Origin: an uncultured Muribaculaceae bacterium
GTDB taxonomy: Bacteria; Bacteroidota; Bacteroidia; Bacteroidales; Muribaculaceae
Direction: 5' to 3'
Length of the DNA stretch: 64,000 nt
NCBI GenBank assembly: GCA_910576935.1
Contig: CAJTKG010000007.1
Coordinates: 27,839-91,838 of the forward strand
Notes under the pieces: generated by a model
The model's database searches: none
What the model was told of the DNA's origin: nothing
Seen by the model: only the letters and a program-made list of their open reading frames with translations
Shown: in pieces, positions 54,981 to 63,850 of the stretch
How positions within the stretch are numbered: the first letter of the stretch is position 1
How the letters are laid out: each line of letters begins with the position of its first letter
Program-made: the position numbers and the translations under genes

Positions 54981-55679
54981 ATGAAATATCTCATCATCGG
55001 ACTCGGCATATATGGCTCAAATCTCGCAATCGATCTGACACGCCTCGGACATGAAGTCATCGGAGCCGACAATAACCGCAGCAATATCGAAGCCATCAAA
55101 GACTACGTTTCAACCGTCTACGTCATCGATTCGACCGAAGAGAGTTCGCTCGGTGTCTTGCCGCTCGACAACGTCGATATCGTCATAGTCGCCATCGGCG
55201 AAAACTTCGGCGCGAGCATCAAGACCGTGGCATTGCTGAAAAAAATGGGAGTAAGACACATATATGCCCGCGCTATTGACAAAATCCATGAATCCATACT
55301 CGAAGGATTCGAGATAGACCGCATCATCACACCCGAACAACGCGCCGCAGCCGATCTGACCCACGAGATGGAACTCGGCACCGGCGTAACCTCAATAGAG
55401 ATTGACAGTCAAAACTATATACTGAACTTCAAAGCCCCGGAATTCTTAATAGGTATTCCTTACAGAGAGCTCGATCTCGAAAGCGACTACAATTTGCGTC
55501 TCATCGCCGTCACAAGGCCTGTGCCGACCCGCAACATACTTGGAATATCCCACCGCGAAGACACGGTCATCGACATCAACGACGAAGATATAAAAGTCGA
55601 AGACGGCGATAAACTCACCGTCTTCGGAACCAAAAAAAGTTATCGCGGCCTATACCGCCGGTACTCTCCCGTCAAATGA
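54981..55679 (+). CDS. trkA: TrkA/KtrA regulatory subunit
   Basis: A 232-residue cytoplasmic gating subunit of the K+ transporter. The Rossmann RCK domain starts with LIIGLGIYGSNLAIDLTRLGHEV, with an acidic ADNN after the second strand; the C-terminal RCK_C part is seen as IPYRELDLESDYNLRLIAV and EDGDKLTVFG. At 232 residues it is one RCK_N/RCK_C unit, as in KtrA, unlike the duplicated E. coli TrkA. Its 3' end overlaps the convergent Dabb gene by 8 nt. Confidence 0.93.
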   Translation: MKYLIIGLGIYGSNLAIDLTRLGHEVIGADNNRSNIEAIKDYVSTVYVIDSTEESSLGVLPLDNVDIVIVAIGENFGASIKTVALLKKMGVRHIYARAIDKIHESILEGFEIDRIITPEQRAAADLTHEMELGTGVTSIEIDSQNYILNFKAPEFLIGIPYRELDLESDYNLRLIAVTRPVPTRNILGISHREDTVIDINDEDIKVEDGDKLTVFGTKKSYRGLYRRYSPVK

Positions 55680-55965
55680 CATAATCGACACACGCCCTGT
55701 CGGCTTTATGGCCGGCGAGAAGGCCGGCGGCAGCCACATGGGCCGGATGTTTGGCATAGACTTCAACGTCTGACATGGTGTCGACAACGGCGGTCAGCAC
55801 GACATCCCACGACTCGGCGGGATTCTCGTTGATGCCGACTTCAATCGAACGAAGAACGTCAATCTGTCCGGACAAAGCCTCGAGAGCCGCTTTGAATTGT
55901 TCGGCTACATGACGACGCTCCTCATCTGTGCCCGTAAGTTTGAATGTTACAATGTGTTTTACCAT
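55672..55965 (-). CDS. Dabb-domain protein
   Basis: A 97-residue stress-responsive A/B barrel (PF07876) protein: VKHIVTFKLTGTDEE, IEVGINENPAESWDVVLTAVVD and the closing HPAHVAAAGLLAGHKADRACVDYVI show the ferredoxin-like fold pattern. Family members form dimers; enzymatic roles vary and none can be named here. It lies 25 nt after the ABC-F gene on the same strand. Confidence 0.85.
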   Translation of the reverse strand: MVKHIVTFKLTGTDEERRHVAEQFKAALEALSGQIDVLRSIEVGINENPAESWDVVLTAVVDTMSDVEVYAKHPAHVAAAGLLAGHKADRACVDYVI

Positions 55966-55990
55966 TTTTATATGAATTTATTGTTGATTG

Positions 55991-57604
55991 TCAGCTGTAA
56001 AGTCGTTCGCGGGCTGCCATCACCTTCTCGTCTGTGATATAATCGTCATAGTCCATCATCTTGTCTATGATGCCGTTGGGCGTAAGCTCGATGATACGGT
56101 TGCAGACTGTCTGTATGAACTCGTGGTCATGCGATGCCAGAAGTATGTTGCCTTTGAAAGTCTGAAGGGTATTGTTGAACGCCTGAATCGATTCGAGATC
56201 GAGATGATTGGTCGGTGAATCAAGCACCATGGTATTGGCGTCTTTAAGCATCATGCGGGCAATCATGCAGCGCATTTTCTCGCCACCCGACAACACCGAT
56301 GCTTTTTTCATGACCTCCTCACCCGAGAAAAGCATCTTGCCGAGGAACCCTTTGAGATATATCTCGCTCGAATCATCACTGAACTGCGACAGCCAGTCGA
56401 CAAGATTGAGGTCGGTATTGAAAAACGAGGTATTGTCAAGCGGCAGATAAGCTTCGGTGATTGTCTGCCCCCATTCATAAGTGCCGCTGTCGGCCTTGCG
56501 GTTGCCGGTTATGATCTCGAACAAAGCTGTCATTGCTCGCGGATCATGACTGAGGAACGCCACCTTGTCGCCCTTCTCGATCTGGAAATTGACATCATTG
56601 AAGAGCAGATCACCGTCGACAGATGCCGAGAGACCCTTGACTTCGAGAATCTTGTTGCCCGGCTCACGCGCAGGAGTGAAGATGATACCGGGATAGCGGC
56701 GCGACGACGGCTGTATCTCTTCTATATTGAGTTTTTCTAGCATCTTCTTGCGCGATGTCGTCTGCTTGCTCTTGGCGACATTGGCGCTGAACCGCTGGAT
56801 AAACTCAAGCAACTCCTTGCGGCGCTCCTCCGCCTTCTTGTTTTGCTGCTGTTGCTGACGCAGGGCAAGCTGGCTCGACTGATACCAGAAGCTGTAGTTG
56901 CCAGCAAAAAGCTGTACTTTGTTATAATCGATATCAAGAGTATGTGTACATACCGAGTCGAGAAAATGTCGGTCATGGCTGACGACAAGCACCGTATTCT
57001 CGAATTTCGACAGGTAGTCTTCGAGCCACGACACCGTGTCGAGATCAAGGTCGTTGGTCGGCTCGTCGAGAAGCAGGTTGTCGGGATTGCCGAACAGCGC
57101 TTTTGCCAACAGCACACGCACCTTCTCGTTGGCGCTCATGTCGCGCATCAACATATAATGCTTGTCTTCCTTGATACCGAGACCGCTCAACAAGGCGGCG
57201 GCGTCACTCTCGGCATTCCAGCCTTCGAGCTCGGCGAATTTCTCTTCAAGTTCAGACGCTCTGATGCCGTCGGCGTCACTGAAATCTTCTTTGGCATATA
57301 GGGCGTTTTTCTCGTTGATTATGTCCCATAGCACCGTATGTCCCTGTATTACTGTGTCAAGAACAGTGAAATCGTCAAATTTAAAGTGATCCTGCTCGAG
57401 AACGCTCATTCGCTCGCCCGGACCTTGCGACACTGTGCCGTGTGTAGGACTGAGTTCACCGCTGAGCATACGCATCAGGGTAGATTTGCCGGCTCCGTTG
57501 GCGCCTATTATTCCATAGCAGTTGCCGGGCGTAAATTTCAGATTCACGTCCTGAAACAGCACTCTTTTACCGAATTGAATACCTAGATTTGTAACTGTAA
57601 TCAT
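55991..57604 (-). CDS. ABC-F protein, YbiT-like, with degenerate second ATPase site
   Basis: A 537-residue duplicated ABC protein without TM segments, of the ribosome-associated ABC-F group. Domain 1 has a good Walker A (GANGAGKST) and Walker B (NLLLDEPTNDLD), but its signature is DMSANEKVRVLLA, as in YbiT. The linker is a helical region rich in Gln and Lys (RQQQQQNKKAEERRKELLEFI). In domain 2 the Walker A is replaced by LSHDPRAMTALF and the catalytic Glu of Walker B by Ser (VLDSPTNHLD), while the signature LSGGEKMRCM is intact. So only one site should hydrolyse ATP. I recall the same change in Bacteroides homologues. Confidence 0.9.
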   Translation of the reverse strand: MITVTNLGIQFGKRVLFQDVNLKFTPGNCYGIIGANGAGKSTLMRMLSGELSPTHGTVSQGPGERMSVLEQDHFKFDDFTVLDTVIQGHTVLWDIINEKNALYAKEDFSDADGIRASELEEKFAELEGWNAESDAAALLSGLGIKEDKHYMLMRDMSANEKVRVLLAKALFGNPDNLLLDEPTNDLDLDTVSWLEDYLSKFENTVLVVSHDRHFLDSVCTHTLDIDYNKVQLFAGNYSFWYQSSQLALRQQQQQNKKAEERRKELLEFIQRFSANVAKSKQTTSRKKMLEKLNIEEIQPSSRRYPGIIFTPAREPGNKILEVKGLSASVDGDLLFNDVNFQIEKGDKVAFLSHDPRAMTALFEIITGNRKADSGTYEWGQTITEAYLPLDNTSFFNTDLNLVDWLSQFSDDSSEIYLKGFLGKMLFSGEEVMKKASVLSGGEKMRCMIARMMLKDANTMVLDSPTNHLDLESIQAFNNTLQTFKGNILLASHDHEFIQTVCNRIIELTPNGIIDKMMDYDDYITDEKVMAARERLYS

Positions 57605-57625
57605 TATGTACCTATTGTGATATAT

Positions 57626-58939
57626 TTATTCAAAAAGACTGTCGCTCAACCGCTTGAGCGCTTCAATCTTGTCACAGCCGCGTATGACCATCGACACGTT
57701 ATAATTGCTTCCGCCATATGATATGGCTCTGACGGGTATGTCGGCAAGCGCCGAGACCGCACGCGCCTCGAAACCGGTGTTATGCCATTCGAGATCACCT
57801 ACGACACAGATTATAACCATGTCGCGGTCGACCGTCACAGTGCCGAAATTTTTCAGATCGTCGACTATCGCCGCAAGATGGCGATCGCTGTCTATCGTCA
57901 CGGTTACACCGACTTCCGAAGTAGCAATCATATCGATGCTTGTCTGATACTTCTCGAATGTCTCGAAGACCTTGTGAAGGAATCCATAGGCAAGCAGCAT
58001 ACGTCCCGATTTGATTTTTATGGCCGTTATATTGTCTTTGGCAGCCACGGCCTTGATCTTGCCGTCAGGCGGCATATTATATATGACCGTGCCGGTAGCC
58101 GAAGGGTCGAGAGTATTGAGCAGTCTGACGGGAATGTTGTTGAGCTTGGCCGGAAGGACGCAGTTGGGATGAAGTATCTTGGCGCCGAAATATGCCAGTT
58201 CGGCCGCCTCCTCGAAGTTGAGAGAACCGACAGGGCGGGTATTGTCGACGTAACGCGGGTCGTTATTGTGCATACCGTCAATATCGGTCCAGATCTGAAT
58301 CTCTTCGGCGTCGACAACGGCACCTACAAGTGAGGCCGAATAATCGCTGCCGCCGCGTTTGAGATTGTCGACCTCGCCGTATGCGTTGCAGCATATATAA
58401 CCCTGGGTCAGATAAACGTCGGCATCCCGATTGGCATCGAGAAGACGGCGCAGACGCGTAGCTATATATTTCATGTCAGGCTCGCCGTTCTGGTCGGTAC
58501 GCATATATTCAAGCGCGGGCAGAAGCACTGATTTGACGCCGTGCAGACGAAGATAGATATTCATCAGCGCCGTCGACATCAGTTCGCCCTGGGCAAGAAT
58601 CTCTTTTTCTTCAGCGATGGCAAACTCACTCGCCACGATGGTGCGGATATAAGCGAAACGTTCGCCGAGTACACGAGCGGCCTCGTCCCGGGCTTCGTCA
58701 TTGTCAAAAAGTTCGTCTATAACCGCGCGATATTTCATCTTAAGGTTGTTGAGTGTCTCCTGCGCGCCGGGAATATTACGTTTATACAGATAATCGTTGA
58801 TTTCGACAAGAGTGTTGGTCGTGCCGGCCATCGCCGATAACACAACTATGTTCTTACCATTCTCTACAATCAGGCGGGCGACGTGGATTATGCGCTCGGC
58901 CGAGCCTACTGACGTACCGCCAAATTTCAATACCTTCAT
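57626..58939 (-). CDS. lysC: Aspartate kinase
   Basis: First enzyme of the aspartate-family pathway (Lys, Thr, Met, DAP). At 437 residues it is a monofunctional kinase: KFGGTSVGSAER at the start, FAIAEEKEILAQGELMS, GYICCNAYGEVDNLKRGGSDYSAS, WTDIDGMHNNDPR and HPNCVLPAK are the catalytic blocks, with two ACT domains after about residue 300 (IKIKSGRMLLAYGFLHKVF and AVSALADIPVRAISYGGS), indicating feedback control. It lies divergent from gdhA with its own -7 box. Confidence 0.95.
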   Translation of the reverse strand: MKVLKFGGTSVGSAERIIHVARLIVENGKNIVVLSAMAGTTNTLVEINDYLYKRNIPGAQETLNNLKMKYRAVIDELFDNDEARDEAARVLGERFAYIRTIVASEFAIAEEKEILAQGELMSTALMNIYLRLHGVKSVLLPALEYMRTDQNGEPDMKYIATRLRRLLDANRDADVYLTQGYICCNAYGEVDNLKRGGSDYSASLVGAVVDAEEIQIWTDIDGMHNNDPRYVDNTRPVGSLNFEEAAELAYFGAKILHPNCVLPAKLNNIPVRLLNTLDPSATGTVIYNMPPDGKIKAVAAKDNITAIKIKSGRMLLAYGFLHKVFETFEKYQTSIDMIATSEVGVTVTIDSDRHLAAIVDDLKNFGTVTVDRDMVIICVVGDLEWHNTGFEARAVSALADIPVRAISYGGSNYNVSMVIRGCDKIEALKRLSDSLFE

Positions 58940-58978
58940 TCTACTCGGAATAGATAAATGTTAACCTCAAAATTTGTG

Positions 58979-58986
58979 CAAAGGTA
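58979..58986 (-). promoter_or_regulatory. -7 box of lysC
   Basis: TACCTTTG on the minus strand; predicted start near 58975, 36 nt before the ATG. The -33 box is poor. Confidence 0.6.
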
Positions 58987-59087
58987 CGAAATTTTATTCA
59001 ATTACACATTTCAAATACAATAACCGCCAGAAGCACGCCCAAACAGACGCTTTTTGATATCCAAATAAATATTTTTCGAGAATTATG

Positions 59088-59118
59088 ATTGTAATTATGG
59101 ATTTTTACTATAAATTTG
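59088..59118 (+). promoter_or_regulatory. Promoter of gdhA
   Basis: ATTG (59088-59091), 19 nt, TAAATTTG (59111-59118). Predicted start near 59122, giving a 46-nt leader. Confidence 0.7.
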
Positions 59119-59167
59119 CAAACAGTTTTTTTACACACAAGTTAGATAAAAGTCTGTTTTAGCATTT

Positions 59168-60514
59168 ATGAAAGCCAAACAAGTATTAGAAGAACTGAAA
59201 AACCGTTTTCCTCATGAGCCTGAGTATCTTCAGGCTGTAGAGGAAGTGATAGGCTCTATAGAGGAAGTCTATGACTCAAATCCTGCATTCGATCGTTATA
59301 ATCTGCTCGAACGCCTTTGTATCCCCGATCGCATTTTCGCCTTCAGAGTATCGTGGGTCGACGACTCGGGCAAAGTGCGCAACAATATGGGCTACCGCGT
59401 CCAGCACAACAACGCCATCGGCCCATACAAGGGCGGCATCAGATTCCACTCATCGGTCAATCTCTCGATTTTGAAATTTCTCGCCTTCGAGCAGACATTC
59501 AAAAACTCGCTGACGACCCTCGCAATGGGTGGCGCCAAAGGTGGCAGCGATTTCTCGCCGCGCGGGAAGAGCGACACAGAGATCATGCGTTTCTGCCAGG
59601 CATTCATCGCCGAACTGTGGCGTCAGATCGGCCCGGACACCGACGTGCCGGCCGGTGATATCGGCGTCAGCGGACGCGAGGTGGGCTACATGTTCGGCTA
59701 CTACAAAAAGATGGCCCGCGAGTTTACCGGCACGTTCACCGGCAAAGGCATCGACTTCGGCGGCTCGCTGATACGCCCCGAGGCGACAGGTTACGGCAAC
59801 TGCTACTTTCTGCTCAACATGCTCGCCACCCGCGGCATCGACATCAAGGGCAAATATATAGCCGTGTCGGGTTCGGGCAATGTCGCCACCTACACGGCAC
59901 TCAAGGCTTCAGCTCTGGGCGCAAAAATCGTGTCGATGAGCGACAGCAGCGGTTCGCTGATAGCCCCCGAAGGCTTCACCCAAGAACAACTCGATTATAT
60001 CTTCGAGCTCAAGACCTACTATCGCGGGCGCCTTTATGAGGTTCTCGACAAATATCCCGACGGGGGTCTTGAATATCTCGCCGGCGAGCGGCCATGGCGT
60101 CACGTCAAATGTGACATAGCCATGCCGTCGGCCACTCAGAACGAGCTCGACGGCGACGACGCACGCGCCCTTCTTGCAGCCGGATGTTTCGCTGTCAGCG
60201 AAGGCGCAAACATGCCTTCGACACCTGAGGCCGTCAAGGAATTCATCAATGCCGGCATACTCTATGCACCGGGCAAGGCCGCCAATGCCGGCGGCGTCGC
60301 CGTCTCGGGTCTCGAGATGGCTCAGAACTCGCAGAAACTCAACTGGACAGCCGAAGAAGTCGACAACAGACTGCGAGGCATCATGGCCGACATACATGCC
60401 CGTTGCGTCGAATACGGCCGGCAACCCGACGGCTACATCAATTATGTCAAAGGCGCAAATATCGCGGGCTTCATGAAAGTCGCCCGCGCCATGACCGCCC
60501 AAGGCGTATTATAA
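59168..60514 (+). CDS. gdhA: Glutamate dehydrogenase (NADP-type)
   Basis: Forms glutamate from 2-oxoglutarate and ammonia; cytoplasmic hexamer. At 448 residues it matches the class of E. coli GdhA. Motifs: GYRVQHNNAIGPYKGGIRFH, catalytic Lys in MGGAKGGSDF, DVPAGDIGVSGREVGYMFG, the dinucleotide fold SGSGNVATY and GAKIVSMSDSSG, and the C-terminal AANAGGVAVSGLEMAQNS. The Ser/Asp after the second strand favours NADP(H), but cofactor use is inferred. A good promoter lies upstream. Confidence 0.97.
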   Translation: MKAKQVLEELKNRFPHEPEYLQAVEEVIGSIEEVYDSNPAFDRYNLLERLCIPDRIFAFRVSWVDDSGKVRNNMGYRVQHNNAIGPYKGGIRFHSSVNLSILKFLAFEQTFKNSLTTLAMGGAKGGSDFSPRGKSDTEIMRFCQAFIAELWRQIGPDTDVPAGDIGVSGREVGYMFGYYKKMAREFTGTFTGKGIDFGGSLIRPEATGYGNCYFLLNMLATRGIDIKGKYIAVSGSGNVATYTALKASALGAKIVSMSDSSGSLIAPEGFTQEQLDYIFELKTYYRGRLYEVLDKYPDGGLEYLAGERPWRHVKCDIAMPSATQNELDGDDARALLAAGCFAVSEGANMPSTPEAVKEFINAGILYAPGKAANAGGVAVSGLEMAQNSQKLNWTAEEVDNRLRGIMADIHARCVEYGRQPDGYINYVKGANIAGFMKVARAMTAQGVL

Positions 60515-60603
60515 TCGTTTTCTCACCTCAAAGACTTCTTGATTAACACAAAACACACACTTAAAGAAGTCGTATGGCCGGAGTCTTTGCTTCGGTCATA
60601 TTT

Positions 60604-60635
60604 TTTGTGTATTTTGACTATTTGACATATCTTTG
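60604..60635 (+). promoter_or_regulatory. Promoter for the PH-like membrane protein
   Basis: TTTG (60604-60607), 20 nt, TATCTTTG (60628-60635): perfect consensus. It supports the ATG at 60655 and argues against the in-frame start at 60574, which would lie upstream of the promoter. Confidence 0.8.
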
Positions 60636-60654
60636 CATTGAAAAGTCGATCGAT

Positions 60655-61137
60655 ATGAAACAATCTGTAAAATTAAGCGCATATTCGTTCTTCATTACCA
60701 TCTTATCTCTGACGATACTGATAGCCGGTATGGTTTTGCAGTTGCACAATGACAATGAAACCGCCGCTTACGTCTTAGCGGGGATCATCATATTTATCTG
60801 CCTGCTGTCGCTTTTTTACTCACCTCTGTCGGTTTCAGTCGACGATAAAAGCTTGAACGTCATCCGATCGCTCCGCGTAAAATCTATTCCGCTGAACGAG
60901 ATCGGGTCGATCTGCCTCTTTCAGCCTACGATGGGCGAGCGCCGGACATGCGGCAGCGGAGGCTGGTTTGGCTATTGGGGACGGTTCTACGACAGGGAAA
61001 CGGGACGGTATTTTGCTTACTACGGCAAAGCATCAGACTGCTTTCTAGTGCGTCTGCGCGACGGACGTCAATATGTCATAGGCTGTCGCAATCCGCAAAC
61101 TATCGTCGACGCCGTCAACAAAGAAATATCCCACTGA
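60655..61137 (+). CDS. Membrane protein with bacterial PH-like domain
   Basis: A 160-residue protein with two TM helices (about residues 10-28 and 38-58) separated by a short polar loop, and a cytoplasmic C-terminal domain of PH-like strand pattern (PLSVSVDDKSLNVIRSLRVKSIPLNEIGSICLF, SDCFLVRLRDGRQYVIGCRNPQTIVDAV). This is the layout of bPH_6-like proteins. Function unknown. The S9 peptidase gene follows after 29 nt. Confidence 0.8.
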   Translation: MKQSVKLSAYSFFITILSLTILIAGMVLQLHNDNETAAYVLAGIIIFICLLSLFYSPLSVSVDDKSLNVIRSLRVKSIPLNEIGSICLFQPTMGERRTCGSGGWFGYWGRFYDRETGRYFAYYGKASDCFLVRLRDGRQYVIGCRNPQTIVDAVNKEISH

Positions 61138-61166
61138 CAATTCACAATCACTATTTTATACCTAAA

Positions 61167-63269
61167 ATGCAATCATTTATCAAACCTATTGCAATGAGTG
61201 CCACAGCCTTAATGCTTCTGTCGGGCTGCAACTCGGCAACAAATGACGATCAGAACATCATCGACAAGCCTGACTACAAAAGCGAGACAGGCATCTTTGA
61301 CATCGATGCGCTCGAAGCTCTCGGACGCGTTACCGAACCGGTAGTGTCGCCCGACGGCAAGAAGGTGCTTTACGGCATCTCGTATGAAAGCGTCGAGCAG
61401 AACACTTCAAACCGCGATCTCTATGTAGTAAACATCGACGGCACAGACCCGCAGCGCATCACCCGCAGCGAGAAGTCAGAGAACAACGCCGTCTGGATCG
61501 CAGGCGGCGAGAAAATCGCCTTCATCTATCCCGTTGACGGCGTCGCCCAGATGTGGGTGATGAACGCTGACGGCACCGACCGCCACGCCGTCAGCTCTGT
61601 CGAGGGCGGTATCTCGGGCTTCCTCCTCTCTCCCGATGAGACAAAAGTGGTGATGATCGGCAATGTCAAGTATGCCCGCAAGGCCGAAGACATCTATCCC
61701 GACCTGCCCAAAGCCACCGGCCGCGTCGTCGACGATCTCATGTATAAACATTGGGATGAATGGGTGACCGAAATACCCCACCCCTTTGTCGGCAACTTCG
61801 ATGGCACTAAAGTGACCGATGTCACCGATATCATGGCCGACGAGCCCTATGAAGCACCCATGAAACCTTTCGGCGGCGTCGAGTCGTTCGCATGGTCGCC
61901 CGATGGCAAGACTCTTGTCTATGTCTCGCGCAAACTCACCGGCAAGGAATATGCATTGTCGACAAACAGCGACCTCTATGCCTATGACTTCGACACCAAA
62001 AAGACACGCAACCTCACAGAAGAAATGATGGGCTACGACACCAATCCGGCATTCTCGCCTGACGGCAGCAAACTCGCGTGGCTGAGCATGGAACGTGACG
62101 GCTACGAGGCCGACAAGAACCGTCTCTTCGTCATGGATATGGCAACAGGCGTAAAAACAGATCTGACAACCGAGTGGGACTACACTATCGAAGAATTTGC
62201 CTGGAATCCCAACGACTTGTCAATCTGGTTTATAGCCTACCATGATGGCACAGCCCCCGTCTTTGCCATCGACGTCAACACCAAGACTGTCACAGTCGAA
62301 GCCGAGGGTCTCGTCGACTTCACATCGCTCTCACCGGTCGATGAGACGACACTCGTCACCATGAACCACTCTATGCTGCGGCCCAACGAAATCTTCGTCG
62401 TCACCAAAGGCAACACCGAAGCCAAGGCCATAACCGATGTCAACGGCGACATCTTCAGCCAGCTCACAATGCCGACGGTCGAGAAACGCATGGTGCCAAC
62501 CACCGACGGCAAAGAGATGCTCACGTGGGTCGTCTATCCTCCGAAATTCGACAAAGACAAGAAATATCCGTCGATACTCTACTGTCAGGGCGGCCCGCAG
62601 TCGTCAGTCAGCCAGGCATGGAGCTACCGCTGGAACTTCGCTCTGATGGCATCCAACGGCTATATTGTAATCATGCCCAACCGACGCGGCGTCCCCGGCT
62701 TCGGCACCGAGTGGGAAGAACAGATCTCAAAAGACTATCCGGGCCAGAACATGAAAGACTACCTCGCCGCTGTCGATTACATGAAACAAGAAACGTATGT
62801 CGACGCCGAACGTATCGGAGCCACGGGCGCAAGCTATGGCGGTTTCTCGATCTACTGGCTTGCCGGCAACCACGAAGGCCGATTCGCCTGTCTCCTCGCC
62901 CACGCCGGTATCTTCAACATGGAAGCCCAGTATCTCGAAACCGAAGAGATGTGGTTTGCCAACTGGGACATGGGTGGCGCATATTGGGAGAAAGACAACG
63001 CTGCGGCACAACGCACATTCGCCAACTCACCCCACCGGTTTGTCGACCGCTGGACAACACCTATCATGATCAGCCACGGTGAATATGACTACCGAATCCT
63101 CGCCTCTCAGGGCATGGCCGCATTCAATGCCGCCAAACTGCGTGGCATTCCGGCCGAAATGGTCATTTTCCCCGACGAAAACCATTGGATTCTCAAACCT
63201 CAGAACGCCATCATGTGGCAGCGTCTGTTCTTCCGCTGGTTTGACCGCTGGCTCAAAGACGAAAAATAA
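61167..63269 (+). CDS. S9-family prolyl oligopeptidase-like lipoprotein
   Basis: A 700-residue exported serine peptidase. The start is the ATG at 61167 (MQSFIKPIAM); a longer in-frame reading from 60948 overlaps the previous gene in another frame and adds nothing coherent. The signal peptide ends in a lipobox LSGC with Cys21. An N-terminal seven-bladed propeller (SPDGKKVLYGIS, SPDETKVVMIG, SPDGKTLVYVS, SPDGSKLAWLS) is followed by the hydrolase domain with GATGASYGGF (nucleophile S556), HGEYDYRI and the catalytic His in DENHWI. Typical of dipeptidyl/acylaminoacyl peptidases that act in the periplasm on peptides. Confidence 0.93.
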   Translation: MQSFIKPIAMSATALMLLSGCNSATNDDQNIIDKPDYKSETGIFDIDALEALGRVTEPVVSPDGKKVLYGISYESVEQNTSNRDLYVVNIDGTDPQRITRSEKSENNAVWIAGGEKIAFIYPVDGVAQMWVMNADGTDRHAVSSVEGGISGFLLSPDETKVVMIGNVKYARKAEDIYPDLPKATGRVVDDLMYKHWDEWVTEIPHPFVGNFDGTKVTDVTDIMADEPYEAPMKPFGGVESFAWSPDGKTLVYVSRKLTGKEYALSTNSDLYAYDFDTKKTRNLTEEMMGYDTNPAFSPDGSKLAWLSMERDGYEADKNRLFVMDMATGVKTDLTTEWDYTIEEFAWNPNDLSIWFIAYHDGTAPVFAIDVNTKTVTVEAEGLVDFTSLSPVDETTLVTMNHSMLRPNEIFVVTKGNTEAKAITDVNGDIFSQLTMPTVEKRMVPTTDGKEMLTWVVYPPKFDKDKKYPSILYCQGGPQSSVSQAWSYRWNFALMASNGYIVIMPNRRGVPGFGTEWEEQISKDYPGQNMKDYLAAVDYMKQETYVDAERIGATGASYGGFSIYWLAGNHEGRFACLLAHAGIFNMEAQYLETEEMWFANWDMGGAYWEKDNAAAQRTFANSPHRFVDRWTTPIMISHGEYDYRILASQGMAAFNAAKLRGIPAEMVIFPDENHWILKPQNAIMWQRLFFRWFDRWLKDEK

Positions 63270-63277
63270 TCTGCATA

Positions 63278-63787
63278 GTGTCGAAAATCAAGCTCAAAAA
63301 AGAACTATCGGCTCTGTCGAAAGATGAAATCATCGAAGTAGTCGCGCGGGCTTATAGCGCACGCAAGGAGTTTCGCGACTACTTCGAGTTTTTCCTCTAT
63401 CCCGACGCCGACAAGCTCTATGAGAAATATCGCGAAGCCATCCTCCGTGAGATAGGCCGCGGACAACGCAAGTCGAAAGCCCGCATCTCCGAGATAAAGA
63501 AACTTATCAAAAACTTCGACAGTTTTGATGCGGGAGCCGAATACAGCCGAGACCTGAGGCTGCTCGCCATCGAGAATCTCATCGAACGCGAACGCTACAC
63601 TTGGTATAGCGAGACTCTTATCAATGGCACAACCCGCCTGACACTCGACCTCATTAACTTTGCCGACAAAAACAGTCTTGTAGACTCGACCATGAAACGT
63701 ATCGAGGAAACTGTCGGAGATCTTACACGCGGCAACAAAGCATTCAAAAAATTTATTCTTCGCGCCATCGAGCGAAATACACTCTGA
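63278..63787 (+). CDS. DUF6155 family protein
   Basis: A 169-residue cytoplasmic, mostly helical protein: KIKLKKELSALSKDEIIEVV, FRDYFEFFLYPDADKLYEKY and RIEETVGDLTRGNKAFKKFI. This matches the DUF6155 pattern; function unknown. It starts with GTG 8 nt after the peptidase stop; the KIKLKKEL motif is the usual N-terminus, which supports this start. It is the last gene before a terminator. Confidence 0.75.
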   Translation: MSKIKLKKELSALSKDEIIEVVARAYSARKEFRDYFEFFLYPDADKLYEKYREAILREIGRGQRKSKARISEIKKLIKNFDSFDAGAEYSRDLRLLAIENLIERERYTWYSETLINGTTRLTLDLINFADKNSLVDSTMKRIEETVGDLTRGNKAFKKFILRAIERNTL

Positions 63788-63814
63788 CACATCCAAACCA
63801 TACGCCGTTTTACG

Positions 63815-63845
63815 ACAGGTCGGGAGCACTCGCTTCCCGACCTGT
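63815..63845. terminator. Terminator after the DUF6155 gene
   Basis: A perfect 11-bp stem (63815-63825 with 63835-63845) with a 9-nt loop, followed by TTTTC. It could serve both directions if a convergent gene lies to the right. Confidence 0.85.
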
Positions 63846-63850
63846 TTTTC

